Source of the DNA: Sipunculus nudus
Lineage: Eukaryota > Annelida > Sipuncula > Golfingiida > Sipunculidae
Direction of reading: 5' to 3'
Assembly (NCBI GenBank): GCA_026874595.1
Contig: CM049311.1
Span: 39,683,676 to 39,747,675 of the forward strand
DNA: 64,000 nt
The notes beneath the pieces were generated by a model that was not told the origin of the DNA, ran no database searches, and saw nothing but the letters and a program-made list of their open reading frames with translations. Positions 23,602-35,103 of the stretch are shown in pieces (within the stretch, counting starts at the first letter, position 1; every line of letters starts with the position of its first letter). A program made the translations under genes and the position numbers.

Positions 23602-24329
23602 TTAAATTAACCCCATAGGAACAGTTTTCGGTGTACCACATTATTTTTAATATGCCATTTAGCATTACCTTTAAAGGTAATGTATTTTCCTTAATATTTT
23701 GGAAAATGTGTCTGATGTTTGTTAAATTCTGTTACTCAAACCTTTAGTTTGTATGATTAAGCCATCATAATATACGGATCTATAAACGGTTCATACATGA
23801 CGAGTTATGAAATATGACGAGAGTTAGTAAAAACCTCGACTCAAGGACTACACTGTTTATATATCTACCAAGTCCCTGAGTTGCCCGAGGGTTTTACTGA
23901 CATTGTTAAATTCATGTTTATTTTACCGTGTCAGTCACTGGCATCTACTTGTTATAGATAAGTACGGGTATTTCCAGCTAGGGTTCTCCCTGAAGATTTG
24001 TTGTTACATACATAAATAACGTGTAACTATTCATAGATTACCCGGTTAACTTTATTTCATCAACAAAGTATATAGTTCGAGGGAATAAAGTGATGCCTCC
24101 GTTCGTGTTACCGTCCGGCCGTTTTCGTGTCCGCATGTGTTTGTACACAATCATCCGTTTTCCGGCAACGACAAAAAAAATCGGTCTTATGAACTTCATT
24201 TGAGTGTATACACATGCGCACGGTGCGGCAGCGACAATGCGGTACGATCATCCGGTCTGTGAGCGAATTTTTACCGTTTCCGGACATAATCGTACGGAAC
24301 CACTCCGATAAAATGACGTCACTATACTA

Positions 24330-24430
24330 CCATGCAGGGCTACTCACTCCCATACACGGTGCGACTTGTCGCGGAACAAGCGAGTTCTGCGTCTTGTCGC
24401 GCGACATGTCGCCTTGTGTATGGCAGGCTT
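24330..24430. repeat. GCGACATGTCGC palindromic repeat, also at 31330-31410
   Basis: A block rich in GCGACATGTCGC palindromes and ending CTTGTGTATGGCAGGCTT. A similar block at 31330-31410 ends CTCGTGTATGGCCGGCTT. The two lie just outside the LTRs of the first retroelement. The element may have landed in or between copies of a short palindromic repeat. Confidence 0.5.
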
Positions 24431-24777
24431 AAGTCGCACGTTTTTAAGGGTTGCGCGATATTTTGCAGAAGAAGGAACATGTTTCTTTTTCCTGCGACAT
24501 ATCGAGCGATATAGCGACATCAGGCCAAGTGATGGGAAAAGCCAACGAATATATAACAATTGATCATGTTATCCTGTGATAATGTGACCGTCCATGGTTT
24601 CACTGTGTCTGATTAGGGTGTTATGTGTTTGCTAGGTCAACAGGAAACTCGGAAGAAGTTGCTTCACAGAATACCTATGCCTATTTTTCTAATATATCTT
24701 TATTAATAAAGAGAAACAAGATAGAATATGTCCTAGGCAGAATACATTTTTCGTCACACGCACTTATATTGATAAAT

Positions 24778-25650
24778 TGTTACGGAACATAATATCAACA
24801 GATCGCGTAGTCGTGACGAGCATAAAGTTTGTTATGGAGATAAAAAAATCAGATTCTGTAACACTAGGCAGCGTGAAATGTCTAAGGGAATGAATAAAGA
24901 AGTCAGTGTTTTTTTTGTTAACAAATAATTATAATTTATTCTTATAACAATCCTAACATTACAATACACTAAATCAATACAATTACACAGTATAACAGCA
25001 GTACAACAGTCAATTAATACAAGTATATAAATAAGTGTACAGTACCTGGATACCACCACTGTCACAGCGACAAAAAGTCCTTTAAGGCATATAATCCAGA
25101 TGAAAAGTTAACATAAATCTTCTCAGAGAATAACAGTCCAGTTCAATCACAAAATCAATTTGTTGTAATCTAAAAATGAAATTCTGATAGTGATCTCAAA
25201 GGCAAACTGAAGACTATATAAAATCCGTTACAAATTCGAAGAAAAGCTATAACTGCCGCAATTATCGGAAAAGGTCCACAAACTGACGTAACTCTTCTGT
25301 GTCCGCTGGAATATATCTCTCCTCTCCCTCTGCTCTAAAACACAGCCCCTTATTTATAACTTTTCACCTCAAACCGAGAACTTTCCATTTCCCGAACAAT
25401 CCAAGGAACCCAAAAATACACACGTTACAGGAAACATCTTGAACAAAGAACGCTGTGTTTCTACATATCAGGGTTGACACGTGGGCCGGCCCTGCTCGGC
25501 CAGGCGAGAAAGCCCCGGACTAGCATGATCGCTGTTTACACGTTAGACCCCACGCGTTGGCCGGGCTATGCCGCCATAGCAACGGCCAATGCTAATGCTG
25601 CACATACACATGTAAGACTGCTGCATTCAATAAAAGAGACATCTGTAATA
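24778..25650 (-). repeat. 3' LTR of retroelement 1
   Basis: Matches 30388-31247 along its length with scattered substitutions and small indels. On the + strand it runs TGTTACGGAAC to CATCTGTAATA. The bases just outside (GTCCCCCTCT) read AGAGGGGGAC on the - strand, a polypurine tract that fixes this boundary. Confidence 0.9.
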
Positions 25651-25662
25651 GTCCCCCTCTTG
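25651..25662 (-). promoter_or_regulatory. Polypurine tract of retroelement 1
   Basis: Reads AAGAGGGGGAC on the - strand directly before the 3' LTR, where plus-strand DNA synthesis is primed in LTR elements. Confidence 0.75.
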
Positions 25663-25785
25663 TAAGATAAAAAGAAAGTTTTCTAAAAAAAACTTTCTTT
25701 TTTTGCGATCAAAATCACTAAATTTTTACAACATCTCAAAAATCATCCTATTTACAACATTACATCATATCTTGTATTCAACATT

Positions 25786-26240
25786 TCATAAACATCTCGA
25801 TAAGCAATCAGCAAGTACATTGTCTTTCCCTTTAATGTGTCTGATTTCAAGATTGTAATCCTGTAAAAACAAACTCCATCTCAACAATCTTTGATTTTTA
25901 TACTTCAACTTGTTCATGAAAGTGAGGGGATTGTGATCACTGAAGAAAATGATAGGGGTAACTAATATAGTAACATAAACTTCAAAATGTTGTAGTGCCA
26001 AAATCAAAGCTAAACATTCTTTTTCAATAGTGGAGTAGTTTTTCTGGTTTGCATCTGGTTTGTTTTCTCGCTAGTAAATGCAGAAATAGCACGTTAGAAA
26101 TAGCATCAACAGGTTTAACTTGACCCTGCCCTACAATATGACCCAAAATGTTTCTTGTGCATAACAAAACTCAGATTTTACTAAGTTGATGGTCAAACGT
26201 GTCTTTCGAAGAGGTCGCGAAGAATTTGCAGATGTTTCTC
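25786..26240 (-). pseudogene. RNase H domain of retroelement 1
   Basis: The intact end (25786-26007) contains SDHNPLTF and LEIRHIKGKDNVLADCLSR, the closing motifs of Ty3-type RNase H. It ends the pol region, with nothing after it but the purine tract and LTR. Frameshifts separate it from the RT domain at 26241-26606. Confidence 0.85.
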
Positions 26241-26990
26241 TTAAGTATCGCTGTACACGATAAGGTCATCAATATATGCGTCGAAACCCTGAATGTACTT
26301 GACAACCATATGGATTAGGCGCTGGAACGTGGCTGGCGAGTTCTTCATGCCAAACGGCATAACTTTATACTGATACAGTCCTTGTGGAGTCACCAATGAG
26401 GACACTTCTTTGGCTCGTTCTGTCAGCGGAACTTGCCAGAATCCTTTTAGAAAGTCAAACTTGGAAACATATCTGGAGCTACCGACTCTATCAAAACAAT
26501 CATCGATCCTCGGAATCGGGAACGTGTCAGTCTTGGTGACAGAGTTCAGTTTTCGATAGTCTGTGCACATACGGTAACTTACATCAGGTTTTGGCACAAA
26601 ATACATGGTTAACTCCAGTTACTGTTACTAGGTTCAATAAAATCATTGACCAGCAAATATTGAACCTCATCCTGTATATACTTTTGCTTTTCTGGATTAA
26701 GTCTATAAGGATGCTGCTTGACTGCGCTTGCCTCGCCAACATCGACGTCATGACACAATATGTTAGTTCGCGTTGGAATGTCACAAACAAATGTTCATAA
26801 TTCCGCAGCAGGTTCTTGATGTCTTGTTGTTGTTGTGCGGTAAGGTGTCAGTTTGGCACCAAGATTGTTAAGCACGTCTTAGTTTTTTAGTATAACTGTT
26901 CCACACTGAATGTCTACATCACACTTACAATGAGTATCTACTTTAACTGGGTCAGGGTCATTTTTTTACACAATTAACAGCAGTTAAATT
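26241..26990 (-). pseudogene. Reverse transcriptase domain of retroelement 1
   Basis: The open part (26241-26606) has CTDYRKLNSVT, FDFLKGFWQVPL, MPFGMKNSPATFQ and the catalytic YIDD box. N-terminal RT sequence continues in other frames to about 26900. It lies downstream of the integrase, the diagnostic order here. Confidence 0.9.
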
Positions 26991-27081
26991 ATGTACAACA
27001 TCTGATGTGCTATTTTTCTGTCATAATATGGATTCAATATGTCAACATGGCACAGCTGTTTCTTCTTACGCCTATCTGGTG

Positions 27082-27920
27082 TCAACAGTATGTAATTAAA
27101 ATCACGGACTTTCTTGTCAACAAAATAAGGATCAAATACCTAGCTTTCAGAGGTCTGCCAGGGATGGGAAGTAAGACAAGGACCTTTTCACCAGGCTCAA
27201 ACGTCCTACCTACAGTGTGCTTGTCATACTTTGTTTTCATTTTACTTTGTGCAGATTTTAGATTAGGCTTTGCTATCTCACAAGCATTGTGTAGTTTAGT
27301 TCGAAAGTCTGAGACATACTGCAATAAACTAAGAGAATCAGGATTTTCACAAAAGAGTTTTTCTTTAAGCAGTTTCAATGGACCGCGAACTGAGTGTCCA
27401 AAAACTATTTCAAAGGGACTGAAACCCATGGACTCTTGAAAAGATTCTCTGACAGCAAACAGCAATAGGTGGATTCCTTCATCCCAGTCTTTCTGGTAAT
27501 CCAAACTTGTAAAATAACTTGGTCAGAGCCTTGACAACACTTTTGGCATTAATTTTGCGCATTGGTATTGCCTAAGGGAACCTGGTAGATGCGCATATAA
27601 TTGTCAGCAAGTATTTATGTCCAGATTTTGTTTTGGGCAGTGGTCCAACACAGTCAACAATAATCCTACTAAATAGTTCCTTGAAAGCAGGAATAGGACT
27701 CAGTGGGGTTTTATGAGGATTCTTATTGGGCTTGCCTACCATCTGGCATGTATGGCATGATTTACAATATTGTAACATCAGTCCTGAGGTTAGGCCATTA
27801 GAAGTGTGTACTAACTTCCTGATAAGTTTTATTTATACTTAAATGGCCAGACAAAGGAGCCACATGTACCATGCTTAGAATTTCATTGCGAAAGCTTTTG
27901 GGCATTACTATTTGATGTTT
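27082..27920 (-). pseudogene. Integrase of retroelement 1, core deleted
   Basis: Zinc-binding Cys pair (YCKSCHTCQ) and the first catalytic Asp region (IIVDCVGPLPK) lie at 27572-27778. The C-terminal part at 27082-27504 has SMGFSPFEIVFGH and FEPGEKVLVLLP. Between them the segment that should carry the second Asp and the Glu is missing; the reading jumps from near KFG straight to the YQKDWDE region. Without that pair of residues the integrase cannot be active. Confidence 0.85.
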
Positions 27921-28249
27921 GATGGCCCACTCATCATCAGCACATACATGAGGTGGTCGCCATTTACGCAAAGACACTCCGTTTTTAACATAAAAACAAA
28001 CTGGGTTCTGTTACATTTCATCTTTAGAAACTGCCCTGGGAAACAAACATGAAATAACAGGGTCCTTATGCTGTTCTGCGATAAGTTCTGACCTTGAAAA
28101 TGCTGCATCCTGTACGGGGCGAATCTTTAGACGAGTCGTTAGTGACTCCCACAGTGTTATTATCTGGACCATTATCCTTATGTTTGTTTTCTTGGCAATA
28201 GATCTTACAGCACATGAAGGACACAAACCAGGAATTTCCTGACTGTCAG

Positions 28250-28538
28250 GATCAAGTGACGGCTTTGCTGTCACTATTGGTACAGGCTGTACTTTGTCAC
28301 CTGCAACATCATTGCCTAGCAGCAACTGAATTCCCTTGAAGGGTAAAGTAGTTCTTATGCCCACAGTAATATTCCCAGAAATCAAATCTGACTTTAATTG
28401 GATACTGTGTAGCGGAACTGTAGTGTGCTTGGCTAAAAACACACCATTAACAAGTACATGTGCACCAGTAAAGGACCTATTAGAAAAAGGCAAAGTGTTT
28501 GCTAACGTGAGAGTTTGGCCTGAGCCAGTGTCCCTCAA
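28250..28538 (-). pseudogene. Aspartic protease of retroelement 1
   Basis: RDTGSGQTL carries the active-site Asp-Thr-Gly, and LLLGNDVAG about 75 residues later is the second conserved element of retroviral-type proteases. Lies between the gag zinc knuckle and the integrase. Confidence 0.82.
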
Positions 28539-28773
28539 AATTCTAATAGTGGGAGAGTCTGAAAAAAATCACTTGAAAGTGTTACAAAACCATCTTGATG
28601 ATTGGCTCAATTAACCTCATTTCAGAGACAGGAGTGGAACCTGCTACCTCAGTTTCCTCAAACAAAGAACTGACACTGACAGTGTCAGTCATAAACTCTT
28701 TTTCAAAGTCATTTATGGAATCTACCTCTTTTTACCATCAAACTCCTCATGGGGGTTAACAGAGGAATTTTCC

Positions 28774-30224
28774 TCAGCAGAAACAAACTTCTGTTTCATA
28801 AGAGGACCTGGCCTCATCTGAAATACTCCCGCAAGAGTCATAAAGGGGGTTAGCCTTATTTAGAGGATACTCCTCGCAGGAGTCTTGAAAGGACCTAGCC
28901 TTATTAAATTCCTCGCAGGAATCAAATGAGGTTTTAACCCCGCAAGCTACGGATTCTTCTTTGGAGTCAGACGGCACGTTGGCCTTCGTAGCATCAAACT
29001 CTTTATTTGAGTCAATAAAGGAATTGTACCCCTTATTTACATGAAAAGGGCTTGGCTCTTGTACTATGCTTTGTATTGATTTTGAAACAAAACCAGAAGG
29101 TTTGTTATTTGGTTTATTCGCAAGTTTCCAGCAGTCAGATATTAGATGACCTTCCTTCTTGCAGTAATTACAGAATTTCTTTGAAAATGACTGGCCTTGG
29201 TTGGATTCAGACACAATGGACGTGGACTGAGGTGTACCAATGGACTTTGCTGAGCTATCAGGACTTCTAGTACTGGGAGACTGCGCCTTGAATTTCTTTT
29301 GACCATACTGATTTACATTCTTGCTTGTGACTTGTTTGATATGCAAGTGAAGGACATTTTGTGTGTTAATGAATAATCATCAGCTGATAGAGCAGCAATG
29401 TCAAGTGTTTCAGGACTTTTCTCATCAAGAAAAGTTTTAACATCTGCGTAAATGCAGCGCTTAAATTCTTCAAGCAAAATCAACTGGCGCAAATTTTCTT
29501 AATCTTTCATTACATTTTTAGAACTACACCAGCGATCAAACAACTGCTCTTTTGTCCTAGCGAATTCGACTAAGGTCTGTTCTTTGCGCTTTTCCAAATT
29601 TCTGAATTTCTGGCGGTAAGCCTCCTTTTAGGATTAACCGTTTAATGTGGTCATAGTCAGCAGCGGCTTCTACTGAAAGCTCTGTATAAATATCTCTGGC
29701 CTTGCCAGTCAATACACTTTGTAATAGCATAGTCCAAATTTTCCTTAGGCCATTTTAAATTTTCAGCTACCTTCTCAAGTAAGAAATATTTATCAACCTC
29801 TTTTACTTGAAAAGGTGGGACAAGTCTAATGTGTTTAGTAACGTCAGAACTGTGAGTTGGGGCAGCACTTAGACTATGTTCTAGTTTGAGCCTTTCTAAC
29901 TCTAGTCGTTTTTATTCAATATCTTTTTCTTTTTGTTTTTCTCATTCTAACTGTTTTAATGCTAGTTCATGTTGCATTTCTAACTTTTTAATTCCAACTG
30001 CATAGCAAGGCTGTCATTTTTATGTTTCCATTTCACTCTCTTCAATTATACTTTTGCTAACTAGATCTTGCATGATTTTAGCAATGATATCAGGCTTTCT
30101 CAAAGCTTTTTTTCACACTTAGCCCTAAGTGTTGTCCCCAACACAGCAACTGTTCCTTTGTCAACAGTTCAAGTTGATCAGGGTCGGGATCTTCAACAAA
30201 TATCTCAGGTATGAAATCTACCAT
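28774..30224 (-). pseudogene. Gag of retroelement 1, zinc knuckle present
   Basis: Starts at an ATG at 30224 (first residues MVDFIPEIFVEDPD) about 150 bases inside the 5' LTR. The central part is broken by stops. The C-terminal frame at 28774-29346 contains a CX2CX4HX4C zinc knuckle (29131-29172), then a Ser/Lys/Glu-rich region with repeated DSCEE-like motifs. Confidence 0.78.
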
Positions 30225-30362
30225 GTTAAGATATTAATACAACAAAAAACCACTGAGATAAATCCTGTAATCAATGTAGTGTAAACAATATGTAATCTTG
30301 TAAACAATGTAGTGTAAACAATTTGTCTAGGTCAAGGCCTAATAATTTTTCAAAACTATTAA

Positions 30363-30380
30363 GCCTCCCGGACGAGCCCA
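30363..30380 (-). promoter_or_regulatory. Primer-binding site of retroelement 1
   Basis: On the - strand TGGGCTCGTCCGGGAGG lies seven bases inside the 5' LTR. It resembles the tRNA-Pro primer site of many retroelements (TGGGGGCTCGTCCGGGA) but lacks two of the G residues. Confidence 0.7.
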
Positions 30381-30387
30381 CAATTTA

Positions 30388-31247
30388 TGTTACGGAACCC
30401 AATATCAACAGATCGCGTACTCGTGTCGAGCATAAAGTTTGTTATGGAGATAAAAAAATCAGATTCTTTAAAACTAGGCAGCGTAAAATGACTAGGGAAA
30501 TGAATAAAGAAGTCAGTGGTTTTTTGTTAACAAGTAATTATAATGTATTCTTAAAACAATCCAAACATTACAGTACACTAAATCAATACAATTACACAGT
30601 ATAAGAAATAGTACAACAGTCAATCAATACAAGTATATAAATAAAGTGTACAGTAGCTGGATACCACCACCGTCACAGCGACAAAAAGTCCTTTAAAGCA
30701 TATAATCCAGATGAACAGTTCTTCTAAGAGAATAACAGTCCAGTTCAATCACAAAATCAATTTGTTGTAATCCAAAAATGAAATTCTGATAGTGATCCCA
30801 AAGGCAAACTGAAGACTATATAAAGTCCGTTACAAATTCGAAGAAAAGCTATAACTGCCGCAATTATCAGAAAAGGTCCCCTAACTGAAGTTACTCTTCT
30901 GTGTCCGCTGGAATATATCTCTCCGCTTCCTCTAAAACATAGCCCCTTATTTATAACTTTTCACCTCAAGCCGAGAACCTTCTATTTCCCGAACAATCCA
31001 AAGTACCCAACAATACACACGTTACAGGAAACATCTCGAACAAAGAACGCTATGTTTCTACATATCAGGGTTGACACGTGGGCCGGCCCGGCTCGGCCAG
31101 GCGAGAAAGCCTCAGATTAGCATGACCGCTGTTTACACGTCAGACCCCATGCGTTGGCCGGGATATGCCGCCATAGCAAAGGCCAATGCTAGCGCTGCAG
31201 ATACACATTTAAGACTGCTGCGTTTAATAAAAGGGACTTATGTAATA
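30388..31247 (-). repeat. 5' LTR of retroelement 1
   Basis: 860-bp partner of 24778-25650. The + strand runs TGTTACGGAAC to TTATGTAATA and is followed by AAAT (31248-31251), the same four bases that precede the other LTR (24774-24777). Confidence 0.9.
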
Positions 31248-31502
31248 AAATATATAATGTTATTTGGTTGAAACCATGAAGTTATGTTTGATGCATGTAG
31301 TTTTCTCATAGTTTTGCAGGACACGTTGCAGAACATGTCGCTGTGTGTATGGACTGTTCATGGAATATTCGTGTTCTGCGACATGTCGCCTCGTGTATGG
31401 CCGGCTTTATACACAACTATATAGAACAGAATGAATTGAGGAGAAATCGGTGCGACACGAAATATGCGGAACTGCAATACGGTTATGAGCGCGTATTATT
31501 GT

Positions 31503-32401
31503 TAGGGCTGGGTATCGCACCGCCTCTTCCGGTACAATACGTATTGCGATACAGTTAATCCGATACCGATACGTATTGACGTTTCATTTTTCCTTGTATA
31601 TCATTTCTTAATAAAAGCTCTGTTTCTTGTTTTTATATGTTTTGTTATTTTAACATACAACATATTTAGTACGCTTTGCACCTAGAAGTAATAACATTAA
31701 GCTTGATATTAAATAAATAAACCAGTTGCTTTTAATTTTAAAAATCTATCTAATCAAGACTAGCAAAATCTCGATCTTCTTTGAGCCCTTAGCATCCCCC
31801 CCCCCCGCACAAACATGTTTTATTGCATTTCGTGGGGAAGATCACAAGCTGTTATGTCATGTAATTACACAGTTTTGTATAATTCTGTGAATATGAATCC
31901 CATTAGTCACTCTCCTGTTTGTACAGGATTTGTCCCCAGGCTTTAACCATTTATTTGAACGCGGGAGTTCCGAGTAACCTATGACCGGCTACGTAAATAA
32001 AAAAAATTAGAGATTAAATGACATATATAAAGATAGGATATATACGTGAATATACCTTGTTCCTAGTAGCAATATGTGATGCGAATATCGATTTCATTAA
32101 TAAAGAGAAACGTTATTATCATTCTCCTATTATCGCTCACATGCGCCTGCTTGTCATGGAAGTACTGACGTGCATGCGTATACACATTTATTAACAAGTC
32201 TTAAAAGCCAAAGCAACAAATATATAGGCTGCAGTGCATTTAGATTTATAAATCGTCTTGGTTATATGTAAATTTAGGGTTAGAATGATATTCATTAGCA
32301 AGCAATCGATACGACCAATACAGCATGCCACGCATTTCGGTTATCGTATCGACCTCGTGTATCGATTCGTATCGATATATCGACATATTGATACAGCCCT
32401 A
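31503..32401. mobile_element. hAT-type MITE with perfect 8-bp target duplication
   Basis: Ends TAGGGCTGGGTATCG (left) and, inverted, TAGGGCTGTATCAATA (right). The flanks are ATTATTGT at 31495-31502 and again at 32402-32409, an exact 8-bp duplication as left by hAT transposases. Length 899 bp, rich in ATCGAT and CGATAC words near both ends, no transposase. Confidence 0.93.
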
Positions 32402-32741
32402 ATTATTGTATATTTTAGTATTTAGGTCGAAAAAGATGGTGAGCGCCATTTATAATTACAAATTCATTACAGGTGAATCAGATCCAGTGGATAGTAAGAC
32501 CTTACATATCTTTGAATATACATCTTTGTATTAAGTATTTAAACTATTAGATGCTTATTTCACCGCGAATATATTTATAGTTCTAGAAATCTAAGGAATG
32601 TAAGCATATTGTGGGATGCTCCTAAACCACCGTGTTTACATTCACCTATACGGCCCATATTCCCAGGTTCATTCGTTTATAAAGTGTCCACACATTTACG
32701 ATTACTTTTTGATCCACAACAACAGGGGCGTCAATATAGGG

Positions 32742-34386
32742 AGTTAAGTCTAAACATGTACAGGATTTTGCCCTGTGTCATAGACCGTGGGCATGTACTA
32801 ATGACAACTTGTTACATGACCCTTATGTATTGCTATGTATTGCTATATGTAAATGTGTTTAGCTGGATCCTGTGAGATAGAACGATACGATGTATAATAC
32901 TGTGTATTTTCTTTAAAAGGAAGGGGTGATGTCACCAGAAACTCGGTGACAATAAGTACGGTGTTTTGTATCATAGTTTAACGAAGTCTGTTCTCTATTG
33001 ATATTGAAGTGAAGCGTCATCATAAAGCGTTGACAGGTCCTGATTGTATATATATTGTGTAATCTTGTATGAAATCCCAGCGGCTATAAGCTGTTTTATC
33101 TGTGTCACGCATTGCGTGTATTACATCTGGTATGTGGGTCGCCATGGTGACGCTAGCAGTCATTCTAGGTCACAAATATCCTTATATGGGACAATTGAGC
33201 CATAAGCCAATCAGAGAACCTGATCTCCGTATTGTGACGACGATTGTGATGTCAGAGTTCAGGGAGAGACGCGGGACGCTGTTTCAGTTGGGTCTGGAAG
33301 CTTGAGGTGGCAGCACGCACGCACGGGAGAAGGAACATTGAAACGCCAGGAACGGTATAGAAGCAAGCTTCTACATGAGGCTAGGACCTAGCTCACGAGA
33401 TCACAGCCGTGCTGCCGACAGAGCATTGTATTAGTGGTAAAGTCAGTGTGCTCGCGTCACCTGCCGGCCTAGTTCAGCTTGACCTAGATACATAATCGCT
33501 GTAAGCCGTGAAACAATTGCTACTCGAGCAAGGTCAAGGACTCTAAGCTCTATGTAAACAAAGAGAGCTATTGCATTCATGTGAGCGTAAACCTACACGG
33601 GTCGCTGTCAAGCAAGATCAGTTGAAGATCGCTAATCTCAGAAAGACTATATGGTGCTAACCATACGCTAGATTCTACACAAAACAGTAACCAGAGATCT
33701 CTGAAGGAACTGGACTTTATTGTTTTTATACAAACCATGGACTCAGTAAATATCCTGTATTTTTAATGTGAAGGACTGTCGTATTGACACATCAACGCAC
33801 ACACACATCTATGTCTCTGTAAGTATTGTCTTGAATTATATTTGTGAATTTAACCTGATGTCTCATAGTTTCTATTGATCTGGGTGTATGATTGTCTGGT
33901 ATTTTTATACACGTCCTTAAAAGAACCTGGAAATGTCACCAGTAATGACCGGGATCTAATTTCTTGATTAGTGAAATCAAGTGGCGAGCGTAAACCCATC
34001 TTATTGTTTTATAGGATATATCCGTTGTAAAGTTATCACGTTAAGTCAGGGGTGACAATATATATATATATTTAAACATGTCTGTTTTATCCCAATTTTG
34101 ACTACCCTCAAAACCTGTCATCCACCCCCCCCCCCCAACCATTGCGAGTCATCCCCCCCCCCACCCTTGAAGATAAATTGACGCCACTGCACACCAAACT
34201 CTTAATTGTTTCTTCATTGGCCAGTTCCCGAAAAGCCCTGAAAATTCATGATATTTTATTCATAATTGCGCTTTTTTATGTTGTGAGCAAACACACACAC
34301 ACACACACACACGAGAATGAACGCATACACTCCTGGCGGAGACAATAAAATCATAGGCCTACTATAATTTACTGAGCTGTTATTGG
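32742..34386 (+). repeat. 5' terminal repeat of retroelement 2
   Basis: Nearly identical to 39327-40966. It contains AAAAGGAAGGGG directly before TGATGTCACC (32927) and GGTGACA at 34051-34057, so the canonical LTR may be only 32927-34057. Against that, the similarity runs to 34386 and a primer-site candidate starts seven bases later. The segment 34195-34350 is a copy of the CTCCTGGCGGAGG dispersed family nested in both repeats. A short open frame (33102-33305) is present in both copies and is probably chance. Confidence 0.85.
34195..34350 (+). repeat. CTCCTGGCGGAGG dispersed repeat nested in terminal repeat
   Basis: Runs from TTCTTCATTGGCC through a CATAATTGCG block and a (CA)n tract to CACTCCTGGCGGAGACAATAA. 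The same order appears at 40788-40935 and, outside the retroelement, at 52470-52612. Likely a short interspersed element or MITE of unknown class. Confidence 0.7.
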
Positions 34387-34393
34387 CATTGTA

Positions 34394-34411
34394 TGGCGAG
34401 CGTGCCAGGAT
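34394..34411 (+). promoter_or_regulatory. Candidate primer-binding site of retroelement 2
   Basis: TGGCGAGCGTGCCAGGAT starts with the TGG expected to pair with a tRNA CCA end and lies seven bases after the left terminal repeat, the same spacing as in retroelement 1. Which tRNA would prime is not certain. Confidence 0.45.
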
Positions 34412-35103
34412 ATAATTAGCCTTAAAAAACTGGCTAATAACAGTGAGTTACAGAAATTTTGAACTGAGAAAACAGTACTGAAACAAGACATTCGTATACT
34501 CAAACTAGAGTTGATCTGAATTAATAATTGGATATGACACCAAACTGATGTTATAGTGTATACTTGCACAATGAAATTACCCCACTGTTAGGAGTTAATA
34601 TTTATTCAGTGAGAATATTACCTGAAGCACAACATTGTTTCAGGATTAGCATATACTTTGTAGATTTGGCTAGAACACATGCATGTTTTGTGAGTAATGC
34701 TAGTTCAGTGATACCTGAACATCATTACTGGTTTGATATAAACCCAGATTAGAGTGAAAATTTTTGATGTTGTTAGATACGCCCTGGTATAATTTTTTCT
34801 ACACTGGTTTGTGATTGGTCACTTGGTAGGGTCTCTTGACAGGTAAGTTTACCCCTCCCGATTGGCGTGCTAATCATAGGTGCTTGATGTTTATTGATAT
34901 CTTGTTATCCATCCGTCCATCTGTCTGACCCTTCGTCCGACCTTCCGTCCGTCCGTATAAGTAGATTTTGATGCGTAGAGCTACCGTAGTGTTATTGTAC
35001 GGATACCGCCGGTTCGTTAGGTTGGCTTTAACAGTACGTATTTACGGATTTTTAAGAGTGGATATTACTAGATACTGGAATCTTACTAGGTTAGAGCGTT
35101 ACC

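Larger units (their letters stand above)
24778..31247 (-). mobile_element. Gmr1-like Ty3/gypsy LTR retrotransposon, decayed
   Basis: A 6470-bp element on the - strand with two LTRs of 873 and 860 bp (TGTTAC...GTATTA-type ends: TGTTAC left, GTAATA right on the + strand) and a 4-bp AAAT flank on both sides. A primer-binding site resembling the tRNA-Pro type adjoins the right (5') LTR and a purine tract adjoins the left (3') LTR. Reading 5' to 3' the order is gag with zinc knuckle, aspartic protease, integrase, RT, RNase H. Integrase ahead of RT is the order of Gmr1-like elements, not of most Ty3/gypsy. Multiple frameshifts and an integrase-core deletion make it inactive. Confidence 0.88.

Noticed and set aside
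25474-25665. Frame in the LTR of retroelement 1, repeated at 31071-31271
   Set aside because: On the strand opposite to the element and shared only through LTR identity.
24778-31247. Ty1/copia assignment for retroelement 1 based on domain order
   Set aside because: The RT and integrase motifs (MPFGMKNSPATFQ, YIDD, SPFEIVFG) are Ty3-type; the order fits Gmr1-like elements instead.
33102-33305. Short frame in the left terminal repeat, repeated at 39654-39926
   Set aside because: Conserved only because the two terminal repeats are near-identical; no domain is recognisable.
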